This document shows positions 1 through 9,857 of a DNA stretch of 64,000 bases, in pieces. The notes under the pieces are model-generated. The model was not told where the DNA came from. It saw nothing but the letters and a program-made list of their open reading frames with translations, and searched no databases. Numbering within the stretch: the first letter of the stretch is position 1; the number at the start of each line of letters is the position of its first letter. The stretch is from Lycocorax pyrrhopterus obiensis (lineage: Eukaryota; Chordata; Aves; Passeriformes; Paradisaeidae). A program made the position numbers and the translations under genes. Where the stretch lies: assembly GCA_014706295.1 (NCBI GenBank), contig JACSVZ010000007.1:35195633-35259632 (forward strand), written 5' to 3'.

Positions 1-1699
1 TGTCCTTATGGATGAGTTTACAAATATAATTAATGCACAGGAATTATTTTTAGGAGGCATAAAGTCCATCTTCCTGTAGCTCACCACTGCATTGTAGCAA
101 TATAGTTTTATATTACATATACATTTTTCATCAGTAGTGTAGCAGCTTTTCAAGTTAGTATATATTATACGTAAAGAGAACACAACTTTTTAAATTTAAA
201 GAGAACACAATTTTTAAAATAATATTTAAGATAATAAACTATTTAACAAAAACAAACTTGTAGTTAAAAATCTCAGCTACTTTTTCTTGGATTTAAATGA
301 TTTATGTATATAAAACTAATTCTCTTTCACACACTGCAGCTGGAGGGTCTATCTTTGGGCCAAAGAGGGATATGAAGCCTATAGAGAAAGATTAAAAATG
401 ACTGTGAAATATAGTTATTAGACTGTTGAGAATTTCCAAGATTTGGGGCCACAGGAGATCAAATAAACCAGGTAAAAGACTTGTGGTGAATAGACTAGGT
501 CCCTTTCTGACTTTGTTTTGGTTGCTGTGCTTTATTGATTTTTTTGATCTCAAAACTTTCTGAATGTGATGGTTGAGATATTGAATGCACTTGAGACAGG
601 ACAATAAGGGCCTGGCTTGAAACTATTCATCATTCTGATCTTTTATTGTGGTACTGTCTCTTCTATACCCAAATCCTTAGTGTACAAAGTGTGGTAGCAA
701 CACTAAGACATGGGAAAATTAATAGGCTGTTCAAATCCATCAGGTTCCACAGGTCTTATGTAGCAGGCAAAGGAAGAGAAATATGGATAGTACTTTGTTC
801 TATTCTTGCAAGGAACACTGAGAATCTATCTTTAGGCTGACAGCAAACATCATCATATAACAGGCCAGAGATAAAGAATGATTTCTAACAGTGTTTACTT
901 ATTTCTTTTCATAAATAAGAAACAAAACCAATAAAAGTAATTTTTATTTCCCCTACAGACGTATATTAATAAAGACAGAATATTTGTTCTATCATTATGA
1001 AGGAGCTGATTCTTCACACAAGAGATCAGACTGTGTTATTTATGGAAAATCTAGGCTATTACCAGAATATAATCAAATTTTAAAAACTGGTATAAAACCA
1101 GTTGCTGATGGACTATGGTGTCTTTACATTACCTGCTATAGTATCTCTGCTCTTATGAAGGCAATTTAGGTGGAAAGAGAGAAGGCTGAAAAATCTTTTA
1201 AACATGTTCAAAATTTTGTTACACCTCCCATAGTCTATACTGGACAATACAATAATCTCCTTGCAAAGTAACTCTGTAATAGGGCACTACTACAAGGAAA
1301 TTCTACATGTGTATAAAATATTTTCTTTTTTAAATCTTAATGTTATTAATTTTACTACCAGCACAGGGATTTACTGCAATCTATGTCTGACCTTTCATTG
1401 GTACTATAAATGACGTATTAATCATCCTAATGATATACATCTTCTTCAGTTAATGCACATATGAACGGCTGTGCCAAGTAACTCCTAATGGCTATTGAAC
1501 TGTCAGACTTTATCCAACCTAATGCATGTCTAAGGAAATTGGAGTGGAGGCAATGTTTGTAAGCACTTCAGCATACTACTTAGAGCAGTAACTTTACCTT
1601 AAAACATTACAGCTTTGAAATGTCTGAAGAGAACATGAGATTGTCAAGATTAGGGTGTTTCATCTAATTTTTTTCCTACTGAAAATTTAACTTCTTTAT
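1..1699. other. Unique AT-rich DNA, no recognisable feature
   Basis: No repeat family, microsatellite or convincing exon is visible on either strand. The open frames here (60-70 codons) lack splice context and read as chance. Confidence 0.6.
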
Positions 1700-2708
1700 T
1701 AAAGGTCTTTAAGGCACCTGATGAGATGCATCCCAGAGTTCCAAGGTAGTTGGCTTGATATAGTTGAAAAGAAACTCTCCACGTGTGAGAGACTGGAGAG
1801 AATGGTTACTGTCTCAAAGCAACAAAAGTGTGGGTGGGGGCAGGGCATGTTCTGTGGAAAGTGGGATGTGCCCTGCTCCACACATCACCCCCCTGGAACC
1901 TCTATTCCAGCCCAGAGTGTCTGTCAGTCACTGGCACACCTGGGTCTCTACCTGGGTGAGAGGGCCTCAGCAGCTCGGATCATGCTGGAACTCAACTAGT
2001 GATTGTTATTGTAAAGCTTGCTGTTTGACTTCCTGAGAACATTATGTTTCTCCTGTGAGCCTGCCTTATAGTATAAAAACCTCTAAGTTCCTTAGAAAGC
2101 TTGTTGAGTGAGTCTGGGGCTTTACACCATGACATCTGAAAAGTCACGGCAATAGGTGAAGTCCCAGGGACTGGAAAAAGGGAAAACTTGCACCCGTGTT
2201 TAAAAAGGGTAGTAAGGAGGACCCTTGTAACGACCGACGTGTCAGCCTCACCTCTGTACCTTGGAAGGTCATGGAACAGAACCTCCTAGAAGCTGTGCTA
2301 AGGCATGCGGAGGACAGGGAGGCGATAGGAGACAGCCAGCACGGCTTCACCAAGGGCAAGTCCTGTTTACCAGTGCAGTGGCCTTCTAAGAAAGAGGGGG
2401 AGAGACATATTAGTAAGGCCTGTAGTGACAGAAAAAGGGCTAATGGTTTTAAACTGAAATTCAGACTAGATATAAGGAAGAAGTTTTTTTACAATGAGAG
2501 TGGTGAAATACTGGAAAAGGTTGCCCAGAGAAATGGTAGATGTCCCATCCTTGGAAACATTCAGGGTCAGGCTGGACGTGACTCTGAGCAACCTGGTCTA
2601 GTTGAAGATGACCCTGCTCATTGCAGAAGGGTTGCATGAGATGAGTTTTAAAGGCCACTTACAACTCAAATTATTCTATGAGTTTTTAATGTTATGGTTC
2701 TATGATTA
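1700..2708 (+). mobile_element. CR1 LINE fragment, plus strand, internally deleted and split by an LTR
   Basis: CR1 non-LTR retrotransposon remnant. The first part (1700-1783) encodes a degraded piece of the reverse-transcriptase N-terminal region, recognisable by PDEMHPRV. After the inserted LTR the copy resumes at 2127 with the [39 protein letters not shown] stretch of the RT domain, roughly 2165-2370. The sequence then jumps at about 2383-2391 straight to the C-terminal/3' UTR part ([22 protein letters not shown]), so most of the RT palm is missing. The 3' end has degenerate ATTCTATGA tail repeats (2672-2708). It carries a frameshift and stops and is not functional. The 147-codon frame at 2196-2639 is this relic, not a host gene. 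Confidence 0.93.
1784..2126 (+). mobile_element. Solo LTR (343 bp) inserted in the CR1 copy
   Basis: The element begins TGTGAGAGAC and ends GGGCTTTACA, so it has TG...CA termini. It is flanked by CCACG (1779-1783) and CCATG (2127-2131), a 5-bp target-site duplication differing by one C-to-T change. Removing the element and one duplicate restores CR1 alignment with no gap. A TATAAAAA box lies at 2072-2079, close to the right end, which suggests plus orientation. No internal retroviral region, primer-binding site or partner LTR is present, so it is a recombined solo LTR. A 5-bp duplication fits ERVL-like elements, but I cannot name the family. Confidence 0.75.
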
Positions 2709-3257
2709 CTTTCATAACAACTTGTGTATCCCAGTTGTGTGTTGCAATTAGACCACAGACCCCACACTGGGTCTTTCATGGCATGTCTTAGATTGACCAA
2801 CCAACTTTTGGCCAGATCTTGTCTTCATCATGTTTGAATACCTTTTACTCTGTAGATTTTCAGTTTCTTACTGATTTAATATGTTTACCAGCATAATTAA
2901 TGCCTTTGTGAATTTTTTTTGTACAAATCACAGGGTTAAAAATGAGGCAGCTGATAGGGCAAACCAAATAGATTTTCATACCTCTGGATCACACCATCAA
3001 TTATTATTACAGGCTGAAGAGATAAGCACAGACTTCCTCCTTCTGACACAGTTTATTACAATCAGTTTTATGACAACTTCATCTGAAGTGTCAATTTGGT
3101 TACGGAGTACTGTTGTAGAATTTTTTTAATTAAAAAAAAGGTGAATTTCTCTTTTAAACTGGATATATTATATAAAAAAGGACAATCCCGTTCTTTATAT
3201 AAAGATATGCATGACAGAAATAGAAATTCTCTTGTCTTCAGAAAAAGCTATTAAACA
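2709..3257. other. Unique AT-rich DNA
   Basis: Nothing recognisable. An 82-codon plus-strand frame at 2881-3129 lacks splice context and looks like chance. Confidence 0.5.
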
Positions 3258-3445
3258 GTCACAGAATCAATCACAGTATCGTGGAGCCTAGAAAGGACCT
3301 CTCCAAATCATCTGATTCCACCCACTGCTTAAGCAGGTATGGGTAGAACAGGATGCTCAGAATCACATGCAGTGAGATTTTTAATATCTACAGAGATGTA
3401 GACTACACAGCCTCTCTGAGCAACCTATTTCGGTGTTTGATGGCA
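3258..3445 (-). mobile_element. Old CR1 LINE 3' fragment, minus strand
   Basis: Starts with CAGAATCAATCACAG (reverse of the CR1 tail). It continues with the reverse-complement 3' UTR of a diverged CR1 subfamily, including AAAGGACCTCTCCAAATCATCTG, the central 'atatctacagagatgtagac' block and the 'gagcaacctatttc' block. It is strongly diverged and truncated at its 5' side. Confidence 0.8.
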
Positions 3446-3487
3446 CTCAAATAGGCTAATAACACTAAGATAACTGCATTTAGGTAG

Positions 3488-3547
3488 GAAGTTGGAAGGA
3501 CCTTAATGATCATCTAGTTCCATCTCCCTTGCAATGGGCAGTGTTTC
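3488..3547 (-). mobile_element. Short CR1 3' tail fragment, minus strand
   Basis: GTTGGAAGGACCTTAATGAT followed by CATCTAGTTCC and a CCTTGCAATGGGCAG block match the reverse complement of the common CR1 3' end. It belongs to a different CR1 type from its neighbour 40 bp to the left, so it is a separate insertion or a rearranged piece. Confidence 0.75.
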
Positions 3548-4419
3548 TAAAAGAAATTCATGCCAACATTAAAATCAAGCCAGTTGATTCAAAAAATCAA
3601 ATATTGTGGTTTTTGTAAGATACTAAGTGAATAACATTCTTAAGATCACAGTACAAAAATATTAATAGAGCATTTTGTATTTGCAAAATACAGAGGAGAA
3701 AAGGCAAGCCTCTGTTTATGTAGCACAGGTTTTTAATTTAGAGGATTTATTGAGCATGGACTTTGTATCAACTTAGGATGAAATGAGATATTGTACTAAG
3801 TAAATTTAACTTACTGCTGAATATACACTTATATATCATGTTTCTTGCTAAGTATTGGAAGCTATAAGCCCAAAGATAAATGTGTAATGAGCCTATTCAA
3901 TTTCAACTGTATGAATTTGTAGGCCTGGACTTGTTTTTTTCTAGCGTAAGTAGCTGTGCCTTACCCTCTAAAACTCTGACGTTGAGATGCTTACAGAAAA
4001 AACTCACATATGGTAAATACAAAAATAATAATGGTGATTTTGTTTGTTTGCATGAGAAATAGGAGATAAAATCAGTGGCTTTACTGAATTAGCATCTTGA
4101 TTTCTACAAAATCAAATAGCTAATTAGCCAACAATGAGAGACATCAGTGGTTAATACAGATCAGTGCAGGTTCTGATTTGCAATTGGAGTTAGAGTCAAA
4201 AGGTACAAGCTAGTATGTTTGGATTTGTCTTAATCAAAAAAATTCAAATAAGAACAAATATGTGAAAAAGATACCCTGAGATTTCTAAAGAACTAGGTAT
4301 AGACAAGACTTTTGATCATACAAACTTCTGATTAATAACATTATTTTTTGGATATTCAAGATATTGTTTTCCTGGGTATGTTCTATCAAACAAACCCCTT
4401 TCTCCACTAATTTGATTTA
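3548..4419. other. Unique AT-rich DNA
   Basis: No repeat, RNA gene or convincing exon recognised. Confidence 0.5.
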
Positions 4420-4890
4420 GAATCACAGGATCATAGAATCATTTGGGTTGAAACAAACGTTTAAAACTCATCCAGTCCACCCTATCTGCAATGAGTACGG
4501 TCATCATCTAGATCAGATAGCTCAGAGCCTCATACAATCTGTTTCTGGGGATGTGGAATCTGCCACATCTCTGGGCCACCTGTACCAGTGTTTCAGCACC
4601 GTCATCAAGAAAAATTTCTTCCTTATATTAGTCTGAGTCAACACCCTTTTAGTTTAAAACCACTGCCCTTTGTCCTATCATTATTAACAAGTCTGTCCCT
4701 ATCTTTCTTCTACAACCCTCCTAAGCACTGAAGGGCTCCTCTAAGATCTACCCAGAACCTTCTATTTTCCAGGCTGAACAACCCCAACTCTCTCACGGTT
4801 TCTTCACAGGAGAGATGTTTCAGCCCCCTGACCTGTTTTGTGTCCCTCTAAACATACTCCAACACATCTATGTCTTTTTTTTATGGGGTT
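4420..4890 (-). mobile_element. CR1 LINE 3' fragment, minus strand
   Basis: About 470 bp of reverse-oriented CR1. It opens with the GAATCACAGGATCATAGAATC tail and continues through the 3' UTR and C-terminal coding blocks. These include the 'tttagtttaaaaccactgcc', 'ttccaggctgaacaacccca' and 'cacaggagagatgtttcagcc' landmarks, and it fades out near the 'ctccaacacatctatgtc' block. It is a 5'-truncated, inactive copy. Confidence 0.92.
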
Positions 4891-7145
4891 CATAAGCAAC
4901 ATAAAGACTTAGATCTGGAGTTTATTTGGCTCAGAATATTTTTCCAGTAAAAGTTGCTGTATTGTATTTCAAAGCTAAGATAAGATTGACACAGCAGTCT
5001 ATTGATAAGATTACAAAATTAGAGCCGTAAGTAAGGACAATTGAAGAAAATTGTACGTGGGCATTCATGAACAGGAAAGGAACACTGAGCTTATTGCAAA
5101 ATATTGTATTTTATAGCAGTTGAAAAATTTCAGTATTGCTTATTAAGAAGCAAGCTTATTTAAGCAAGAAGTTTTGTTCATAATTCAGATAAAGTAAGTC
5201 TTCATACTGTGATAGCTCATTAACTATTGCTATCAAATGAAGCACAACACTCAGAAATATACTTGCTGACTACACAGTTTGTATGACAATCCTTAGCATG
5301 TTTTCATCCAGGAAGTTTGTTCTAAAAAGGTCTTGTTGCCTGTTTGCACATCTATTTCCTCCTAAAATATTTATTCTTCAATAATGCAAATTTACTTGAC
5401 AACTCAGCTGACTTACAATATTCTGATATCTTTTTCAAGTGACAAAAAAATATCTTTTCTAGTCTAGGAACTGGCTGAATGAGCTGCAGGTTTGTATTCC
5501 AGTGATTCTTAACAACACAGTTGAGACGAGTCATATATTCAAGGGCTTACATTTTTCTTCCTGACATCTTGCAGTAACACCTACTGAAAAAGAATTACAT
5601 TATGTGGTTCATCTAATGAAAGCTAAACGTTTTATTTCATAAGAAACATGAATACAAAAAAAAGTATAACAGAAAACAAAATTCACCATGACTCTTTATA
5701 GCCAACTGTAATAAGTTTTACCCAAGGCCTCAGCCTTTCTTTTGGGGATCCTATCATATTCGTCTTGAATATGAATTAACGTAGCTGATAAAATATTCAA
5801 AATTACTGTATATATTGGTGTTGTGTTGTTCAGTAAAAAGTAATTAATACACTGTGGAAAAATGCATAAACAATTACCTAATAAGAGAGAAGACATCAGT
5901 TTGAAAGATACCATGGCACATTGTCGAGTACTCAATGTATAACATTGCGTTGGTTAAAATGTTTTTGCTTCATCCTGTTTTGTAGAATCAGTTTGTGTGC
6001 TGCACATGCAGAAAGACAGAAAAATGCAGCTGGAACTAAGGAATATGGAATTTTCTTAAAGTCTTCCGGCATTTCAGACATGCTTGTAGTTTTTAACTAA
6101 AAAAGGAAGCTGGGTATGTCTAGAGTACTTAGAGTAGCTAATTTTACAGTGGGATTGACAAGGCTACTCCTATAATTTGAAATACATAACATTACAGTAG
6201 ATATGAATGCTGGGTTTCAATTTACTTTGAAATACTTCAAAATATAAAAATGCACAATAATCAAAGTTAGAAAACATAACAGGTGTATATCTAGAAGACA
6301 GTTTTATCCATTTGGGGAGACATTCTAAAAATGCTGAGGGATTAAAAAGCTGTGGAAATATTTTATTTCATATAAAGAGAAAGGATAATTTATTAATTAT
6401 TTAATATTAAGTAGGGTAAATACATTTTGCCTGCTGATTTTATTCTTTTTTTCTTAGATTTTTCCCATCACTATAGCATCCAGAAACAAGATTAGTTTCA
6501 TGACACGGTTTGTTTCTTCAGTGATTTAGGCATGTAGGTGATCACAATTTTCATTACAGAAGTGGTCTGTTGGGATACATGAAAAAGACAGTCAGTACAA
6601 TGAATAAGTTGAACATGCCCTCAGTATGTACAAATAAACTGCACGTAAAATGTCTGCATTTTTTTGCTGAGCTCAGAGCCATCCCATAAGTAAAGCAAAG
6701 GTTCAAAGGCATAACAATCACCTACTTGCTACCCTCACATCTAATAAAATCACTCTCTTCCAAAAATCACATCAGACCAAACTATAATCACCTCCTCTCT
6801 AAGACCAGCTCTTCATAACTCACACAGTATTCATCTCCTAAAGGATAAAACATACTTTACTGTGCCTTTTTTTCTGATTAAGATGGTAAATTTTCAGCTA
6901 CCTTCAGGGCTGCTATAAAGTCTGCATTACAATTTAGATGAAAAGATTGGAAAGGAGTAGCAAATATATATTCTTTCTCTAAAGAGAGGAAATTCACCCT
7001 CCTTCCGAAAAAATGTACTTAGAAACAGCTAAATAAAAAGAGGAAATCTGCATTTGATACTTAAATGTGCATCTCTTGGTGACAGCCCAACTTTCTTACA
7101 GTTTTCGAGTGCAGCTAGCATCAATGTTAATATGAACATTTCCTA
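4891..7145. other. AT-rich DNA with weak minus-strand exon-like stretches
   Basis: No repeat recognised. Two minus-strand stretches resemble exons. One is 5722-5851 (acceptor after a T-rich tract, open in one frame, GTAAAA donor). The other is 5417-5545 (open frame ending at a perfect GTAAGT donor, but a poor acceptor). Their phases are mutually compatible. Neither product is recognised. If 7146-7300 is a terminal exon, this stretch would hold its 3' UTR; a minus-strand AATAAA is present near 6440. Confidence 0.3.
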
Positions 7146-7300
7146 CTACTTGCTTTCCTTTGACAATATTATGGGACTACTTGAAGATTCTTTTCTTTTT
7201 TTAATAGCTAAATATTTCTTTCTATGATTTCTGTTATTTCTCTTGTGAGTGTTAGGAACTTTTCCTGTCTCAATAGACTTTGCATGCCTATCATCAATCA
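7146..7300 (-). other. Candidate terminal coding exon (unidentified gene)
   Basis: On the minus strand a long pyrimidine tract (plus-strand 7301-7321) ends in TTTAG. The frame is then open for 50 codons and closes with tandem stops (TAG TAG). The predicted tail is very basic (..KRNNRNHRKKYLAIKKRKE..) with a serine run near the end. It starts with two bases that complete a split codon, which matches the phase of the donor at 9643. I do not recognise the protein, and no database search was possible. Chance open frames of this length are common here. Confidence 0.25.
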
Positions 7301-8570
7301 CTAAAGGAAAAAGAAAAAGAAAACAACATGAATGGTTTCTAAATCCCATAGTCCTGCCATCTTTTCACTATTTCCACCGTAATCAACTCCATATATACTA
7401 CTGCTTTGAAGTAGTTGTGGCTTGCTAAATGTGAGACAACATTCATCATACAAGTAAAGGAACTACATTATTATCTGGGTATTTTATAGGTGAAGGTGGT
7501 TTTTTTGATGGGAAAAAGGACTTAAGAACTTAAAGTAACAATATCTGGCTCACTGATACTTTCAAAGTAAAGATACCTTGGCAGTCTGAATTGCCAGTGA
7601 TATTTCTACCATTATAGTAAAAAATCAAAACTAAAAGCAACTTTTGGTAGAATCTAGATGATTTACATTCTCATATATAACAGAATTTATATGAATACAT
7701 GGTTGTGCCTTTTGAAAACAAGATACTCTAAACCCATCCGCTTTTCTAAGAATTTTGAGTAAAATATCTTAGAAAATAAATGGTTCTATGTTTGCATCAC
7801 AAAATCACTATGTTGCTTATATGGTTTTAAAAAACTTTCACAAAATTTAATATTCTTTCACAGTTTAAAAAAATTTCGGTTTTATCGTAATATATTCATT
7901 TTGTCAAAATAACATTTTGAAAACTTGTCCAACTTCATTCTTGAGGGAATATTAGTTTCAAACCTTTAAAAATCACCCAGCTAGCGCATACAATGGCTTC
8001 TTTGAGTGGTCACACGGCTTCTTCTACCCTGAGCATGTATTTATCTTCACAATGTAGATGTCAGAGAAGAAATCCAAACATCTCATTTAAGTAATGGAAG
8101 ACTGGCACACAGAGAAGTTATTTAAAGGGAACTGAACCTTTCTATCATGCAGCAGTGTCATAACCCAGGAAACATTCTTCACATTCTAATTAAAAACTAC
8201 CATGTAACAGCTTGCTGTGCAATGACTGTATAAATGACACTGATATCGTGGTTTAGTAACCTAATTTTTGATCAGAAGTGATTTTACTCCAAACTGCACA
8301 TATATAGCTGTATACTACAGTCTTCAATGTTGACCTTCAAGATGGTCCTTTATTGTCATCACATACACATGTATGCAGTATATAAAAATATTGGGGGTTT
8401 GTATGCAGGTATTTTTCCAGGTATGCAGTTCATGGGGTTTTTTTCTGTTGTCAATCAATATACATGTATATATTTTAATACAAATTTCGTTGTGTACGCA
8501 GGTGGACTGTGCTTTTATCTTAAACGAAAAATTTGTCTGTATACGTCATGCCCTACTATATTTTATTGGG
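7301..8570. other. AT-rich DNA, no firm feature
   Basis: Nothing firm. About 8092-8130 (GACTGGCACACAGAGAAG) weakly resembles the reverse of a MIR-type SINE core. The stretch 8360-8480 has short near-repeats of GTATGCAG and several ACATGTAT-like words. Confidence 0.35.
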
Positions 8571-9314
8571 TGTAAATGGCAAGGCTGTGGCAGTGAGAGG
8601 CTGCAGGGATGCCTTCTGTGGAAGTAGGTCAGGGACTGCTCTGTGCCAGATACAGTTCAGCCTAAGAGCCAAGTGTGTAGTGCCTGTGAAAATATTGTGA
8701 GAGGTCAGAGGAGTAGGAAGGCTATGAAATGAGGGAATGAAGGAACACCAAAGTTGTAAGTGTATGAGATGCTCCATGAAAGACAAGGTATATCCAACAC
8801 TGTAGCCTGTGGACAAGTCCTTATCAGAGGAGGTAAAACCCTGAAGACACACGGGACAGCCTGTGAAGGATGTATGCCAGAGCATAAAAAATGAACAAGA
8901 AGCAAAGTGAGGAAGAGAGAAACTGCTCCATCCTGAGCCTGACCACCTGCACCAGCCATTGTGTCATTGAGGGGACTGAATGTAAACCGTGGTGATAAGA
9001 AGTCAGTGACCGAGGTAAAGCTGAGCCCAGCAAGCGGGGATAAGAGGTGTCTGGCCCTAAGTGATTAAATGTTCATCTTGTTTCCCAGTAACCTGAATCA
9101 ATAAGCAAATAATTCAACTTAAATTCCTCAAGTCAAGTCTGGTTTTGCTGCAACAGTATCTGGTGAGGGATTTCCCTGAGTTTATTTCAAACAACAAGTT
9201 TTCTTACTCCTCTTCCTCCTAATTTTTTCCTCATCCATCCTGCTGGGTGGGGGCGACAAGGAGTAAGCAAGGAACTGTTTAGATGTTCAGCTGCTAGATG
9301 GGGTCAACCACCGT
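8571..9314 (+). mobile_element. Degraded ERVL-type LTR, plus strand
   Basis: The order of blocks matches an avian endogenous retrovirus LTR I recognise. A G-rich 5' half (GGCTGTGGCAGTGAGAGGCT) comes first. A 'ctgctccatcctgagcctgaccac' block and a 'gtaaagctgagcccagcaag' block follow. Then comes 'taaattcctcaagtcaagtctg' with 'ggtgagggatttccctga'. The 3' end is ATGGGGTCAACCACC at about 9312. It is strongly diverged. The left boundary is uncertain (a TG lies at 8571) and no target duplication was found. The 109-codon minus-strand frame at 8556-8885 is antisense to it and not a gene. Confidence 0.65.
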
Positions 9315-9643
9315 GTATGTAGAATCAAAGACAAATCATAGACAAACAAAAATAATGATAATTTCTTGTTTTTCTTATTTTTACCTTTTTTTTTTTTCAA
9401 AAATGGCTAAAGAAGGCAGTCCTTGATTGATACTTTTTCTGTGTGAATGGAGCATGCTTATAAGTGTACTTTTCATAAACAAAGAAAGCGGATTAATTTT
9501 CTGCATTTTACTGCATAGCATAAGACACTGCAGCAGACTTAATAGAATATTAAACATAAACTTTATTGAAATATATAATATTTTTTTGTTAAAGGTAAAA
9601 ATATTTTAAGGTAAGATCATCCAGAATTATTCACCCCACTCAC
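9315..9643. other. AT-rich DNA with a poly-T tract
   Basis: A poly-T run lies near 9387-9400. Nothing else recognised. Confidence 0.5.
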
Positions 9644-9857
9644 CATGGTTTTCAGCATCTCCTTCTTCATGTCTAATATGCTGCATCACACCTGAAATCA
9701 GTTTTCCATTCAGCACATCTTTTATTCTTTTCCATAAGCTTCCTTCTTGTTGAGGATGGACAGCAGAGCAAATATATAACAGGTGAGTGAAGATAATAAA
9801 ATCATTCTTTCTTCCAATGGTCTGTACATCATCATTTTTGCTGATAACTTGCAATGT
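9644..9857 (-). other. Candidate internal coding exon (unidentified gene)
   Basis: The minus-strand frame is open for at least 71 codons. Its codon use looks coding-like, rich in GAT, GAA, GGA and GTG. It ends at a consensus donor (CATG|GTGAGT, plus-strand ACTCAC at 9638-9643). The predicted product contains KNDDVQTIGRKNDFIIFTHL and then HPQQEGSLWKRIKDVLNGKL, reading like a helical domain, but I cannot assign a family. The frame extends about 13 codons further upstream, and the acceptor is weak whichever AG is used (9858 or 9871). With the CAG at 9858 the exon is 214 bp, phase 0 in and phase 1 out. The phase-1 exit fits the acceptor at 7301. Confidence 0.3.

Noticed and set aside
2196..2639. 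147-codon plus-strand frame as a host gene
   Set aside because: It is a deleted, frameshifted CR1 ORF2 remnant (RT motif followed directly by the C-terminal block).
8556..8885. 109-codon minus-strand frame with overlapping minus frames to 9033
   Set aside because: Antisense to the ERVL-type LTR. Repeat-derived openness rather than a gene.
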